A stretch of DNA of 64,000 nt from NCBI RefSeq assembly GCF_013415365.1, contig NZ_JACBYB010000011.1, forward strand, positions 62,001-126,000. Direction: 5' to 3'. Every line of letters begins with the position of its first letter. Position 1 is the first letter of the stretch. Made by a program: the position numbers and the translations under genes. Positions 8,874-19,460 of the stretch are shown piece after piece. The stretch is from Gemella sp. GL1. Its GTDB lineage: Bacteria; Bacillota; Bacilli; Staphylococcales; Gemellaceae. The notes beneath the pieces were generated by a model. The model ran no database searches. It was not told where the DNA came from and worked only from the letters and a program-made list of their open reading frames with translations.

Positions 8874-9899
8874 ATGAAATTGGAAGATTTTGATTTTTAC
8901 TTACCAGAAAATTTAATAGCTCAGACACCTTTATTAAAAAGAGATACTAGTAAATTATTAGTGATTAATAGGACAAGAGATAATTATGAGCATAAATCTT
9001 TTTTTGATATACTTGAGTATTTAAATAAAGGAGATACTCTAGTATTGAATAATACTAGAGTTATGCCAGCAAGATTAATAGGAGAAAAACAAGATACTAA
9101 AGCATCAATTGAGGTACTTTTATTAAAAAATATAGAAGATAATTTATGGGAATGTCTTGTAAAGCCAGCAAGAAGAGTAAAAGTTGGAACGATACTTAAC
9201 TTTTCAAATATAATGCAAGCAGAATGTATTGAATCAAAAGAAGATGGATTTAGATATTTTAAATTTAAGTATACTGGTATTTTTCAAGAGAGGTTAGACG
9301 AATTAGGAACTATCCCCTTACCACCCTATATAAAACAGAGTCTTGGAGATAAAGAAAGATATCAGACAGTATACTCTAAGGCAGTAGGGTCATCAGCAGC
9401 ACCTACAGCAGGATTACATTTTACAGAAAAGTTATTAAAAAAAATAAATGATAAAGGTGTGAATATAGCCTATGTAACTTTACATGTAGGTTTAGGTACA
9501 TTTAGACCTGTGGTAGTTAGTGATATTGAAAATCATAAAATGCATTCAGAGTATTATGAAATAGATGAGGAAGCAGCAAATTTAATAAATGAAACAAAAA
9601 AATTAGGTAAAAGAGTGATTTCGGTTGGAACTACTAGTGCAAGGACTTTAGAAACAGTTGCAAGTAATAATAGTGGGAAGATAAAAAAAGAAAGCGGTTG
9701 GTCGAATATATTTATTTATCCTGGGTATAAATTTAAGTGTGTTGATGCATTAATAACCAATTTTCACTTACCTAAGTCATCTTTAATCATGTTAGTAAGT
9801 GCTTTTTACACTAGGGAAAATATGTTAGAATTATATGGGTTAGCAGTAAAAAAAGGATATAGATTTTTCTCTTTTGGAGATGCTATGTTTATATATTAA
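8874..9899 (+). CDS. queA: tRNA preQ1(34) S-adenosylmethionine ribosyltransferase-isomerase
   Basis: Transfers and isomerises the ribosyl part of SAM onto 7-aminomethyl-7-deazaguanine at tRNA position 34, making epoxyqueuosine. It is 341 residues, the normal length. Family blocks: [15 protein letters not shown] near the start, [13 protein letters not shown] (about 173-185), [10 protein letters not shown], and [16 protein letters not shown] near the end. It lies 12 bases before tgt, which performs the preceding step, so the two form a queuosine operon. The tRNAs Asn, Asp and His encoded in this window carry GUN anticodons and are substrates. Confidence 0.97.
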   Translation: MKLEDFDFYLPENLIAQTPLLKRDTSKLLVINRTRDNYEHKSFFDILEYLNKGDTLVLNNTRVMPARLIGEKQDTKASIEVLLLKNIEDNLWECLVKPARRVKVGTILNFSNIMQAECIESKEDGFRYFKFKYTGIFQERLDELGTIPLPPYIKQSLGDKERYQTVYSKAVGSSAAPTAGLHFTEKLLKKINDKGVNIAYVTLHVGLGTFRPVVVSDIENHKMHSEYYEIDEEAANLINETKKLGKRVISVGTTSARTLETVASNNSGKIKKESGWSNIFIYPGYKFKCVDALITNFHLPKSSLIMLVSAFYTRENMLELYGLAVKKGYRFFSFGDAMFIY

Positions 9900-9902
9900 T
9901 AG

Positions 9903-11066
<1,164 letters not shown>

Positions 11067-11126
11067 AAATAATCAAAAATATATAGTACAATATAATTTA
11101 TAAATAATTGAAGGGAAAATAGTATA

Positions 11127-11387
11127 ATGTCACAAAACTTATATAGCATAATTATGTTTGCGTTAATATTTGGATCTATGTATTTCTTTATTATTAGACC
11201 GCAAAACAAAAGAAATAAGGAATTAAAATTATTACAAGATTCTTTAAAATCTGGTGATAATGTAGTAACATTTTCAGGAATATATGGAGAAATAGTAGAA
11301 GTAGGAACTGCTACTATAACCTTAAGAATTGCTCCAAAAACAGAGGTGAAAATGGATAGAAATGCTATTAAATCATTAGTAGCCTAA
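11127..11387 (+). CDS. yajC: Preprotein translocase subunit YajC
   Basis: Small membrane protein of 86 residues associated with SecDF at the Sec translocon. It has one N-terminal membrane segment (about 6-24) followed by the diagnostic RPQNKRNKE and KSGDNVVTFSGIYG, then a small beta-rich domain. Ribosome binding site GAAGGG upstream. It lies downstream of tgt and is closed by a strong terminator. secD/secF are not in the window. Confidence 0.95.
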   Translation: MSQNLYSIIMFALIFGSMYFFIIRPQNKRNKELKLLQDSLKSGDNVVTFSGIYGEIVEVGTATITLRIAPKTEVKMDRNAIKSLVA

Positions 11388-11393
11388 TATAAT

Positions 11394-11433
11394 AAAAATT
11401 AGCATGAATTTTTATTCATGCTAATTTTTATTT
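11394..11433 (+). terminator. Intrinsic terminator after yajC
   Basis: Long inverted repeat AAAATTAGCATGAAT / ATTCATGCTAATTTT around TTTT, followed by a T-rich run. It closes the queA-tgt-yajC unit. Confidence 0.9.
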
Positions 11434-11455
11434 TTAATATGATATATTAAGCTAT

Positions 11456-11487
11456 GTAGTGACTTAATGATTAATATGTGCTAAAAT
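11456..11487 (+). promoter_or_regulatory. Candidate promoter of uppS with GTAGTG element
   Basis: TAAAAT (11482-11487) with extended -10 TG at 11479-11480. GTAGTG (11456-11461) sits 26 bases upstream of the -10 start. The same arrangement occurs before rsmE and before the small gene at 24830. Confidence 0.5.
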
Positions 11488-11519
11488 TATAAGGATTAAG
11501 TATGTACTTAGGAGATAGT

Positions 11520-12281
11520 ATGTTTAATATTTTTAAGAAAAAAGAAATAAAAAAAGAACAAGGATTTAATTTGAAAAAAATACCAAAACATATAGCTATA
11601 ATTATGGATGGTAATGGAAGATGGGCTCAAAAAAGAAATCTTCCAAGAATTAAAGGACACTATGAGGGAATGCAGACAGTTAAGAAGATAACTAAATATG
11701 CAAGCGACTTAGGTGTGAAATATTTAACTTTATATGCATTTTCTACAGAAAATTGGTCTAGACCTAAACGAGAAGTATCTTATTTAATGGATTTACCAGA
11801 AAAAATGTTCTCTAGTTTTATGCCTGAATTAATGGCGAATAATGTTAAAGTTTTAGTAATAGGTGATATAGAGGAACTTCCCCAAAATACGCAGCAAGCT
11901 GTAAATAATGCAATAAAAAAAACAAGTGACAATACCGGACTGAATCTAATTTTTGCATTGAACTATGGCTCAAAAAAAGAAATATTAGATGCAATTAAAA
12001 ATATTTCTTACGATGTGAAGCAAGGTAATATCACTGTAGAAAACATAGATGAGCAATTATTAGAATCAAAATTGTACACAAAGAATATACCAGCACCAGA
12101 TTTATTAATACGGACGTCAGGAGAACAGAGATTGTCTAATTTCTTATTATGGCAATTAGCTTATAGTGAGTTTATCTTTACAAATGTTACATGGCCAGAC
12201 TACACTGAAAAGGAATTCCTTAAGTCTTTGTTAGAGTATCAGTCTAGAGACAGAAGATACGGAGGTTTACATGAAGGTTAG
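11520..12281 (+). CDS. uppS: Undecaprenyl diphosphate synthase
   Basis: Cis-prenyltransferase that condenses isopentenyl diphosphate onto farnesyl diphosphate to make the C55 carrier lipid for the cell wall. Hallmarks: HIAIIMDGNGRWA with the catalytic Asp near residue 30, YLTLYAFSTENW, and PAPDLLIRTSGEQRLSNFLL. I chose the ATG at 11520 (253 residues) because TAGGAGA lies 5 bases upstream; an in-frame ATG at 11502 with AAGGA is also possible (259 residues). The end overlaps cdsA by 11 bases. uppS-cdsA-rseP is the usual order in Bacilli. Confidence 0.95.
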   Translation: MFNIFKKKEIKKEQGFNLKKIPKHIAIIMDGNGRWAQKRNLPRIKGHYEGMQTVKKITKYASDLGVKYLTLYAFSTENWSRPKREVSYLMDLPEKMFSSFMPELMANNVKVLVIGDIEELPQNTQQAVNNAIKKTSDNTGLNLIFALNYGSKKEILDAIKNISYDVKQGNITVENIDEQLLESKLYTKNIPAPDLLIRTSGEQRLSNFLLWQLAYSEFIFTNVTWPDYTEKEFLKSLLEYQSRDRRYGGLHEG

Positions 12282-13047
12282 GATAATAACGGCTATAGTA
12301 GCAATTACAGCATTTATTCCTTTTTTGATTTTAGGAGGAAATTATTTTTTATTTGCGACAATTATACTGAGTGCGCTATCTGTATATGAAATAACAAAAA
12401 TTTGTTTTAGTTATATAAATAAAAGTGTACTACTATTAGCAAATTTATTTGTAATATCGATATTTTTTAAAAATCATATGGAATATAGTACTTGGTTAAT
12501 AATATTTTTATCTATTGTATTTCTATTGTTAGCAGAAATAATCATATCATCACATAAAGTAAAAATAGTGGATATTTCAACAGTATTATTTTTATCAGGA
12601 TATGTGTCAGTAGGATTTTATTCACTGTATAGTATAAGAATTCTTGATATTCTATGGGTATTATTCTTACTTTTAACAATTTGGGTGACAGATTCGTTAG
12701 CTTATTTTGGTGGTATGAAATTTGGTAAAAGAAAACTCTCTGTAAATATTAGCCCTAACAAGTCTATTGAAGGTTCTTTAATAGGAACAATGTCAGCTTT
12801 ATTTGTAGCGATTATATTTTATCTGTTTACAAATGTATTTAATAATATATTTGTAGCAATGATAGTCACCCTCCTAGCAAGTATTGTTGGACAAATGGGA
12901 GACTTGATAGAGTCAGCCTATAAGAGAGAATATGGTGTGAAAGATAGTAGTAATTTATTACCGGGGCACGGTGGAATACTAGATAGATTTGATTCAATTA
13001 TATTATCAGCACCTATGCTATTTGTATTGTTAGAATTTATAAATTAG
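12271..13047 (+). CDS. cdsA: Phosphatidate cytidylyltransferase
   Basis: Membrane enzyme that makes CDP-diacylglycerol from phosphatidic acid and CTP, the branch point of phospholipid synthesis. It is 258 residues with about eight hydrophobic segments. The signature region near the C-terminus includes GDLIESAYKREYGVKDSS followed by LPGHGGILDRFDS; the earlier WVTDSLAYFGG and NISPNKSIEGS blocks also fit. It overlaps uppS by 11 bases and is followed by rseP after 8, so all three should be co-translated. Confidence 0.96.
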   Translation: MKVRIITAIVAITAFIPFLILGGNYFLFATIILSALSVYEITKICFSYINKSVLLLANLFVISIFFKNHMEYSTWLIIFLSIVFLLLAEIIISSHKVKIVDISTVLFLSGYVSVGFYSLYSIRILDILWVLFLLLTIWVTDSLAYFGGMKFGKRKLSVNISPNKSIEGSLIGTMSALFVAIIFYLFTNVFNNIFVAMIVTLLASIVGQMGDLIESAYKREYGVKDSSNLLPGHGGILDRFDSIILSAPMLFVLLEFIN

Positions 13048-13055
13048 GAGGCTTT

Positions 13056-14330
13056 ATGCAAGGGATATTAGTTTTTATAATAGTATTTTTTATTGTAGTA
13101 ACAGTTCATGAATTAGGACATTTTTTAATAGCTAAAAGATCCGGAATTTTATGTCAAGAATTTTCGATAGGTTTTGGTCCTAAAATTTTCCATAAAAAAA
13201 TTGGTGAAACAAACTTTACAATCAGATTATTACCTGTTGGTGGATATGTAAAAATGCCAGATAATGTTTTTGATTTCAATAATGAGGTATCACCTTATGA
13301 TATTCAAAAGGGAATGAAGTTAAGGTTGAAATTAGATGGAAATGATCAAATAGAGAAAATAATACTAGATAAAAGCAATGATATAGAATTACTTGAGATA
13401 GAAGTTAATGAATTTGATTTAACTGAAAAGTTATTTATTGAAGGTTATATAAATAATGGTGAAGAACTAGAGAGGTTTACCGTAAAAAAAGATGCATGTG
13501 TTATGTTCTCTGGAATGGAGGAGCAAATTGCTCCAGTAGAAAGAATGTTCTCTTCTCATTCTTGGCAAAAAAAATTTGCAACTCTTTTTGCAGGTCCATT
13601 ATTCAACTTTATATTAGGAGCGCTTATTTTTGTAGGATTAGCAATATATAATGGGGTACCACAAAATAAACCAATAATAGGAAGTATTACTGAAAATAGT
13701 CCAGCAGCTATTGCAGGATTACAAACAGGAGATATTATAAAAGATATTGATAATACAAATGTTTCAACTTGGAGAGAAATAAGATCTAATATCTCTAAAT
13801 CAGAGGGGCGTGAAATAACTTTAAAAATAGAGAGAGAGTCTAGTGAAAAAATTATTAAAGTAACTCCAAAAATTATCAAGGATGAAAAGGGGAATACTTC
13901 ATATTTAATAGGAATAGGATATTATTATGAAAAAGGAGATATATTTGAATCTATAAAATATGGTTTCATACAAACTCTAAATTATGGAACAATTATATTT
14001 ACAGCAATAATAAATCTATTTAAATCTTTTAGTATTGATCAATTAGGAGGTCCAGTGGCAATTTACGAAAGAACTACTGAAGTGGCACAAAGTGGTCTGG
14101 AAACAACGTTGGAGTGGATAGGTTTATTAAGCATTAATTTAGGACTAATGAATCTAATACCAATTCCAGTTCTAGATGGTGGAAGAATACTATTTGTTTT
14201 ATATGAAGGAATATTTGGACGACCATTTAGTAAGAGAGCACAGTATTATGCAACAGCAATATTTAGTATTTTATTAATAATATTAATGCTGGCAGTGACG
14301 TGGAATGATATAACGAGATTATTTTCATAA
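13056..14330 (+). CDS. rseP: RseP/RasP-type site-2 intramembrane zinc protease
   Basis: Intramembrane metalloprotease that cleaves anti-sigma factors, signal-peptide remnants and other single-span proteins. It is 424 residues. The zinc motif HELGH is at residues 18-22 in the first membrane segment. One PDZ domain lies around 210-280, with PAAIAGLQTGDIIKDI. The third zinc ligand region reads NLIPIPVLDGGR near the C-terminus. As in other Bacilli it ends the uppS-cdsA-rseP cluster; proS, often next, is absent, and a terminator follows directly. Confidence 0.95.
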   Translation: MQGILVFIIVFFIVVTVHELGHFLIAKRSGILCQEFSIGFGPKIFHKKIGETNFTIRLLPVGGYVKMPDNVFDFNNEVSPYDIQKGMKLRLKLDGNDQIEKIILDKSNDIELLEIEVNEFDLTEKLFIEGYINNGEELERFTVKKDACVMFSGMEEQIAPVERMFSSHSWQKKFATLFAGPLFNFILGALIFVGLAIYNGVPQNKPIIGSITENSPAAIAGLQTGDIIKDIDNTNVSTWREIRSNISKSEGREITLKIERESSEKIIKVTPKIIKDEKGNTSYLIGIGYYYEKGDIFESIKYGFIQTLNYGTIIFTAIINLFKSFSIDQLGGPVAIYERTTEVAQSGLETTLEWIGLLSINLGLMNLIPIPVLDGGRILFVLYEGIFGRPFSKRAQYYATAIFSILLIILMLAVTWNDITRLFS

Positions 14331-14375
14331 TAAATAAAAAGAACAATTCATTTTGAATTGTTCTTTTTATTTATT
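14329..14375 (+). terminator. Intrinsic terminator after rseP
   Basis: Very long inverted repeat: the left arm AATAAATAAAAAGAACAATT plus CA (14329-14350) is matched on the right up to 14375, with a three-base loop. It is A/T-rich at the base and could act in both directions. Confidence 0.85.
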
Positions 14376-14474
14376 ATGAAAAGGAGAAAATATATTTATA
14401 AGATCATAATTTATTAATAAATTGTTATATTTAGATAGACTATTATGAAAATATTTGTTTTTTTATAATTTTGT

Positions 14475-14505
14475 TAGTGTATTGCAATTTTAAAAATGCT
14501 ATATT
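14475..14505 (+). promoter_or_regulatory. Candidate upstream promoter of rsmE (TAGTGT type)
   Basis: TAGTGT (14475-14480) and TATATT (14500-14505) with extended -10 TG at 14497-14498. The spacing from TAGTGT to the -10 is 25, as in the sites before uppS and the gene at 24830. Confidence 0.4.
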
Positions 14506-14534
14506 ATAACCTTGTTAAAATTTGTAGTATTAGG

Positions 14535-14566
14535 TAGTGTGATTAACAAATATTCTATGTTATAAT
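14535..14566 (+). promoter_or_regulatory. Candidate proximal promoter of rsmE (TAGTGT type)
   Basis: TATAAT (14561-14566) with extended -10 TG at 14558-14559, and TAGTGT at 14535-14540. No TTGACA-like -35 lies at the usual distance. About 34 bases separate it from the rsmE start. Confidence 0.55.
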
Positions 14567-14599
14567 ATTATATAACTTTTTAAGGGATGAGAAAAAATA

Positions 14600-15346
14600 A
14601 TGCAACAGTATTTTATAAAAGAAAATTATAATAAACAAAATTTTATATTGTCTAAGGATGATAGTTATCATATTACCAAAGTAATGAGGAAAAAGGTAGG
14701 AGATAAAGTATTTGTCGCTTTTTTAAATAACAAAAGATATGTATGTGAATTAGTGAAGGTAGATATTGAAACTGTAGAGATATTTCCGATAGAAGAAGTT
14801 ACGCATAGTACAGAACTAGATGTAGACATTACTATAGCTATTCCACCTTTAAAAAATGATAAAATAGAATACCTTATACAAAAAGCAACAGAGTTAGGTG
14901 TAAATAATATAGTATTATTTGATTCTGAACGAAATATAGCAAAAATAAAGGCAGATAAATTCGATTTGAAGAAAAAACGTTGGAGCAAGATAGCTAAAGA
15001 AGCATCAGAGCAATCAAAAAGAGGAATTATTCCAACAATTAATTATGAAAAAACAATTTTTTCATTAATTGAAAAATATAAAGATATAGATTATAAATTA
15101 ATTGCTTATGAAAATGAATCTGCTAATATAGATAATAATAATTTATCTAAATTTTTACAAGGAGATTTATATAAGAAGACTGTAATTGCGATTTTTGGTA
15201 GCGAGGGAGGATTGTCTGCAAATGAAGTAAAGGTGTTCAATGACAATAAGTATCAATTGGTGGGATTAGGCAAAAGAATATTGAGGGCGGAGACAGCTCC
15301 GCTATATTTTATATCATGTTTAGCTTATTTTTCAGAGCTTAATTAA
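14600..15346 (+). CDS. rsmE: 16S rRNA m3U1498 methyltransferase
   Basis: SPOUT-class methyltransferase that methylates N3 of U1498 in 16S rRNA. It is 248 residues, normal. The N-terminal PUA-like domain contains the HITKVMRKKVGD block. The knotted C-terminal SAM site has AIFGSEGGLSANE and LGKRILRAETAPL. Ribosome binding site AAGGGA upstream. The GpsB-like gene follows after 11 bases. In Bacilli rsmE usually follows prmA; here it starts its own unit behind two possible promoters. Confidence 0.95.
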   Translation: MQQYFIKENYNKQNFILSKDDSYHITKVMRKKVGDKVFVAFLNNKRYVCELVKVDIETVEIFPIEEVTHSTELDVDITIAIPPLKNDKIEYLIQKATELGVNNIVLFDSERNIAKIKADKFDLKKKRWSKIAKEASEQSKRGIIPTINYEKTIFSLIEKYKDIDYKLIAYENESANIDNNNLSKFLQGDLYKKTVIAIFGSEGGLSANEVKVFNDNKYQLVGLGKRILRAETAPLYFISCLAYFSELN

Positions 15347-15357
15347 GGAGAAAAAAT

Positions 15358-15882
15358 ATGGAATTTAACTTAAAAGCAGTAGAAATTTATGAAAAAGAAT
15401 TTACTAGAAGTAAAAAAGATAAAGAATTTTATAGTATTCAAGAAGTAAATGAATATTTAGATTTAATTATTGAAGATTATCAAAAAATCGAAAAAATTAT
15501 GGAAAGATTAGAAGAATTAGAAGAAGAAAATAGAAAATTAAGGGTGAAAATAAAGATACCTAACGAAGAAAAATTTGAGGAAAAAGTGGTTTCTAAAGAA
15601 GAACACAGTAAAGAAATTATTAGTAATTTATCTAATGTAGAAAATGAAGAAAGTAATTTAATTGAGAAAGAAATAGAAGAAAACCAGGAAGGTTCAGAAG
15701 AAGTTTGTAAGGTAGAGAAGACAAAAAATTTAAATATTGAGAATAAGGATGATTTTAATGAGAATTTAATAGAATCTCAAAAAGAAGTAGAAACACTAAC
15801 AATAGAGGATATAGCAGAAATAAGAAGACTTTTGCAAGAAGAAAAGAATGCAATGTATGAAAGGAATGAGGCTAGGAGATAA
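15358..15882 (+). CDS. GpsB/DivIVA-domain coiled-coil protein with extended acidic tail
   Basis: A 174-residue soluble protein. Residues 4-60 align with GpsB: LKAVEIYEKEF, then EVNEYLDLIIEDYQKIEK and a coiled coil to about residue 65. GpsB-type proteins bind the membrane surface at division sites and dock penicillin-binding proteins. Compared with Bacillus GpsB (about 98 residues), Tyr25 and Asp35 are kept but Asp31 is Asn, and the tail is longer and very acidic, ending in a short helix (EDIAEIRRLLQEEK). Strong ribosome binding site AAGGAG. It sits between rsmE and coaBC, away from the usual gpsB locus, so it may be a paralogue. Confidence 0.72.
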   Translation: MEFNLKAVEIYEKEFTRSKKDKEFYSIQEVNEYLDLIIEDYQKIEKIMERLEELEEENRKLRVKIKIPNEEKFEEKVVSKEEHSKEIISNLSNVENEESNLIEKEIEENQEGSEEVCKVEKTKNLNIENKDDFNENLIESQKEVETLTIEDIAEIRRLLQEEKNAMYERNEARR

Positions 15883-15883
15883 A

Positions 15884-17062
15884 ATGAATATTTTACAAAT
15901 TGTTTCAGGAGGAATAGCCGTTTATAAAGCGGTGGAATTGACTAGAGAATTAGTAAAGAGTGGTAATGATGTAAAAGTGATAATGACAGAAAATGCTAAA
16001 AAATTTGTTACAGAATTAACATTTCAAACTATATCTAAAAATACTGTATATGTAGATATATTTATGGAAGAAGACAAAAGTCAAATACAACATATAGACT
16101 TAGTAAAATGGGCTGATAAAATAATAATAGCACCAGCGACAGCAAATATAATAGCCAAAGCTGCTAATGGAATTTCTGATGATTTGGCATCTACTCTATT
16201 ATTAGCAGTAAAAGACTTTTCTAAAATTTATATAGCTCCGGCCATGAATACAGTAATGTATGAAAATCCAATTACACAGTCTAATATGAATAGATTAAGA
16301 AAATTAGGTATGAATTTTATAGAATCAGAAATAGGATTATTAGCATGTGGTGATCTAGGTAAAGGGAAGTTAGCAGATACGGAAACTATATTAAAAAATA
16401 TATATAATAAAAAAACATTATTAAATAAAAATATTTTAGTTACAGCTGGACCTACATTAGAATATATTGATCCGGTTAGATATCTATCAAATCCATCAAC
16501 TGGAAAAATGGGGATAGCTATAGCAGAGGAGTCTGCTAAAAGAGGAGCAAATGTAATATTAGTTACATCAGCAAAATATAAACCTAAGTACAATAATATA
16601 AACATTATAAGTGTAGTCTCTACTGAAGATATGTTTGAAGTCGTAAAAAACAATTATGAAAACAGTGATGTTGTAATAAAATCAGCAGCAGTATCTGATT
16701 ATAAACCAGTAGTAAAGTATGATGAAAAGATGAAAAAGAAAGATGAAAATGTTTCTATAGAGTTAGAAAGAACACAAGATATATTATTATACTTAGGACA
16801 AAATAAAGATAAACAAATATTGGTAGGTTTTGCTGCTGAAACTAATAATGTAATAGAATATGCTCAAGATAAAATTAAAAAAAAGAATTTAGATTTAATA
16901 GTTGCAAATGATGTATCTAAAGCAGATATAGGGTTTGCTTCAGATGAAAATGAAGTATACATTATTGATAAAAAAAATAATATAAATAAGATTGATAAAG
17001 AAAGTAAAAAAGAAATAGGAAGAAAAATATTAGATGAAATAGAAAATTTATTGAATAAGTAG
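15884..17062 (+). CDS. coaBC: Bifunctional phosphopantothenoylcysteine decarboxylase/synthetase
   Basis: Makes 4'-phosphopantetheine for coenzyme A: the CoaB half joins cysteine to phosphopantothenate with CTP, and the CoaC half decarboxylates it with FMN. It is 392 residues. CoaC features: SGGIAVYKAVEL at the start, QHIDLVKWAD with the catalytic His, APAMNTVMYENP, and the Cys of ACGDLGKGKLAD. CoaB begins at NILVTAGPTLEYIDPVR and has FAAETNN. The ATG at 15884 is chosen because AGGAG lies just upstream; it follows the previous stop by one base. priA comes next after 10 bases, as in Bacillus. Confidence 0.96.
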   Translation: MNILQIVSGGIAVYKAVELTRELVKSGNDVKVIMTENAKKFVTELTFQTISKNTVYVDIFMEEDKSQIQHIDLVKWADKIIIAPATANIIAKAANGISDDLASTLLLAVKDFSKIYIAPAMNTVMYENPITQSNMNRLRKLGMNFIESEIGLLACGDLGKGKLADTETILKNIYNKKTLLNKNILVTAGPTLEYIDPVRYLSNPSTGKMGIAIAEESAKRGANVILVTSAKYKPKYNNINIISVVSTEDMFEVVKNNYENSDVVIKSAAVSDYKPVVKYDEKMKKKDENVSIELERTQDILLYLGQNKDKQILVGFAAETNNVIEYAQDKIKKKNLDLIVANDVSKADIGFASDENEVYIIDKKNNINKIDKESKKEIGRKILDEIENLLNK

Positions 17063-17072
17063 GTGATTATCG

Positions 17073-19433
17073 ATGTTTGTAGAGGTAATAGTCGATATAA
17101 AAAACTCTAATTTGAATAAAAGCTATTATTACAGAGTTCCAGATGAGTATAATCATATAAAAAACTATATAGGCTATAGAGTGGAAGTTCCTTTTGGAAG
17201 AAGAAGTATACAAGGATATATAGTTAATCAAAAAGAAAATATAGATTTTGATGATAATAAATGTAAAGCAATAAATAAGATAAAAGATAGTTATCCTGTA
17301 TTAAGTGAGGAATTAGTATTGTTATCGGAACATTTATCAGATGAACTATTTTGTACCCAGATCCAAGTAATAGAAGCTATGTTACCAACTATATTAAAAA
17401 ATAAATATAAGGAATATTATAGACTATTAGAAGTAGATGAGATAAATTCAGAGTATAAAAAATATTTTAATAAAGAGAAGATAGTAGATAAAAGAAAACT
17501 AGATAAGATTTTAGATCAAGAAGAGATTATGAATATGATATCTAAATCAATTATAAAATTAGTTAATTTATCTCAAGATCAATTAAAAGAAGATAGAGAA
17601 ATATTTTATCAATTAAAAATAGGAACTATTATAGAAAAAATGACACCTAAACAAAAATTATTAGTTGACTACCTAAAAGAACATATAGAAATAAAAAAGA
17701 AAGAAGTTAAAGAAATTTTAGGAATAGGTATGAGTGTTGTAAGGAAGCTTATTGAAGCGGATATTATTAAAGAAGTAGTTAAGGAAAATAAAATTTTTTT
17801 AGATGAATCTTATTATAGAAATAGCACCCAATTAAATAAAGAACAAAAATTTGTATTTGATACTGTAAAAAAATCATTGCAAATAAATAAATATCAAGAT
17901 TATTTGCTTCATGGTATAACAGGTTCAGGAAAAACAGAAATCTATATAAAGTTAGTAAAAGAATGTATAGATCAAGGGAAAGAAGCAATAGTATTGATAC
18001 CAGAGATAATTTTAACCTCTCAAGTTGAGAACAAATTTAGAAGAGTGTTTGGTGATAATATAGCTGTACTTAATTCTAAGCTCAATAAAAAAGAAAAATA
18101 CATAGAGTGGAAAAAAATAAAAAATTCTAAGGTTAAAATATGTTTGGGGACGAGATCATCAATTTTTGCCCCTTTTGAAAATTTAGGTTTAATAATAATA
18201 GATGAAGAACATGAATCTACGTATAAGCAGCAAGATACACCTAGGTATGATGCTAAGGATATTACGAAAAAAAGGGCAGTATATAATAAAGCTACAGTAG
18301 TCTATGCTAGTGCTACACCCAGTATAGATTTATACTATGAATTTCTTAAAAAAAAACAAGGTAGATTATTAAAGCTTGTGAAACGACACAATAGTACTTT
18401 ACCTGACATAGATGTGGTTACTTTGGATAACAAAGAAGATATTATTTCACAAAAATTGATGCAGGCTATAAGAGAAACTATTGATAGGGGAGAGCAGGTA
18501 CTTTTATTCATTAATAAGAGAGGATACACAAATTTTATTCGTTGTTTTACATGTGGTCATGTCTATAATTGTGAAAATTGTGATATTAGTCTAAATTACC
18601 ATAAGAAAAATCATGCACTTCGATGCCATTTTTGTGGATATAAGAAAAGAATTTCTGATATAAATAAATGTTGTGATAATCCTGAATTGATATCTGGAAT
18701 GTATGGAATTCAAAAAATTGAAGAGTATTTGAAAGAAAAATTAGTTGGGGTAAAGATAATAAGAATGGATTCGGATACAACAACCAATAAAGGAGCATAT
18801 AAGTCATTACTTCAAGATTTTAGGGACAAGAAAGCAAATATTTTATTAGGGACGCAGATGATTTCAAAAGGCCTAGATTTTCCCAATATAACTTTAGTTG
18901 GAATTTTATCAGTAGATAATATAGTATCTTTTACTACATTTAAATCTAATGAAAAAATCTTCCAGCTGTTAGTACAAACAGCTGGAAGAGCAGGTCGTAG
19001 TGAAAAAAAAGGAAAAGTTATTATACAATCAAATATAAATTCGAATATAATTGAATATGCGATAAATAATGATTATAAAAAATTTTATGATTATGAGATT
19101 AGAAGGAGAGAGTTGATTAACTATCCTCCATTTTGTAATATATCTTTTATCACAATAAAAGGAACAGATGAAAATAAAACTAATCAAGCGGCTATAAGTA
19201 TTTATAATTTTTTACATAGATATTATGACAGGAAAAGAATACTAGGGCCAAGTAAGAGTATTTTATATAAAATTAACAATGAGTATAAATATAATATAGC
19301 AGTTAAATTTACAGAAAGTGAGTATAATAAATTACATAAGGCTCTAAAATATATATATACTTATTTTATAGATGTGTATAATAAAGATAAGATATCTTTA
19401 ACTATAGATAATTCAGCACATGATTATATTTAA
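17073..19433 (+). CDS. priA: Primosomal replication restart helicase PriA
   Basis: A 3'-5' DNA helicase that recognises stalled forks and reloads the replisome. It is 786 residues with an N-terminal fork-binding domain, Walker A TGSGKTEIY (about 283), DEEH (about 377), ASATPS, and the C-terminal helicase motif QTAGRAGRSEKKG. The zinc region (about 491-536) shows CFTC, CENC and CHFC, but the fourth pair is CC rather than CxxC (INKCCDN), about two residues short of other PriA proteins. The rest looks intact, with no frameshift. It ends the rsmE-to-priA run. Confidence 0.95.
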   Translation: MFVEVIVDIKNSNLNKSYYYRVPDEYNHIKNYIGYRVEVPFGRRSIQGYIVNQKENIDFDDNKCKAINKIKDSYPVLSEELVLLSEHLSDELFCTQIQVIEAMLPTILKNKYKEYYRLLEVDEINSEYKKYFNKEKIVDKRKLDKILDQEEIMNMISKSIIKLVNLSQDQLKEDREIFYQLKIGTIIEKMTPKQKLLVDYLKEHIEIKKKEVKEILGIGMSVVRKLIEADIIKEVVKENKIFLDESYYRNSTQLNKEQKFVFDTVKKSLQINKYQDYLLHGITGSGKTEIYIKLVKECIDQGKEAIVLIPEIILTSQVENKFRRVFGDNIAVLNSKLNKKEKYIEWKKIKNSKVKICLGTRSSIFAPFENLGLIIIDEEHESTYKQQDTPRYDAKDITKKRAVYNKATVVYASATPSIDLYYEFLKKKQGRLLKLVKRHNSTLPDIDVVTLDNKEDIISQKLMQAIRETIDRGEQVLLFINKRGYTNFIRCFTCGHVYNCENCDISLNYHKKNHALRCHFCGYKKRISDINKCCDNPELISGMYGIQKIEEYLKEKLVGVKIIRMDSDTTTNKGAYKSLLQDFRDKKANILLGTQMISKGLDFPNITLVGILSVDNIVSFTTFKSNEKIFQLLVQTAGRAGRSEKKGKVIIQSNINSNIIEYAINNDYKKFYDYEIRRRELINYPPFCNISFITIKGTDENKTNQAAISIYNFLHRYYDRKRILGPSKSILYKINNEYKYNIAVKFTESEYNKLHKALKYIYTYFIDVYNKDKISLTIDNSAHDYI

Positions 19434-19460
19434 AATTTAAGAATGACTAACATTAATTAC

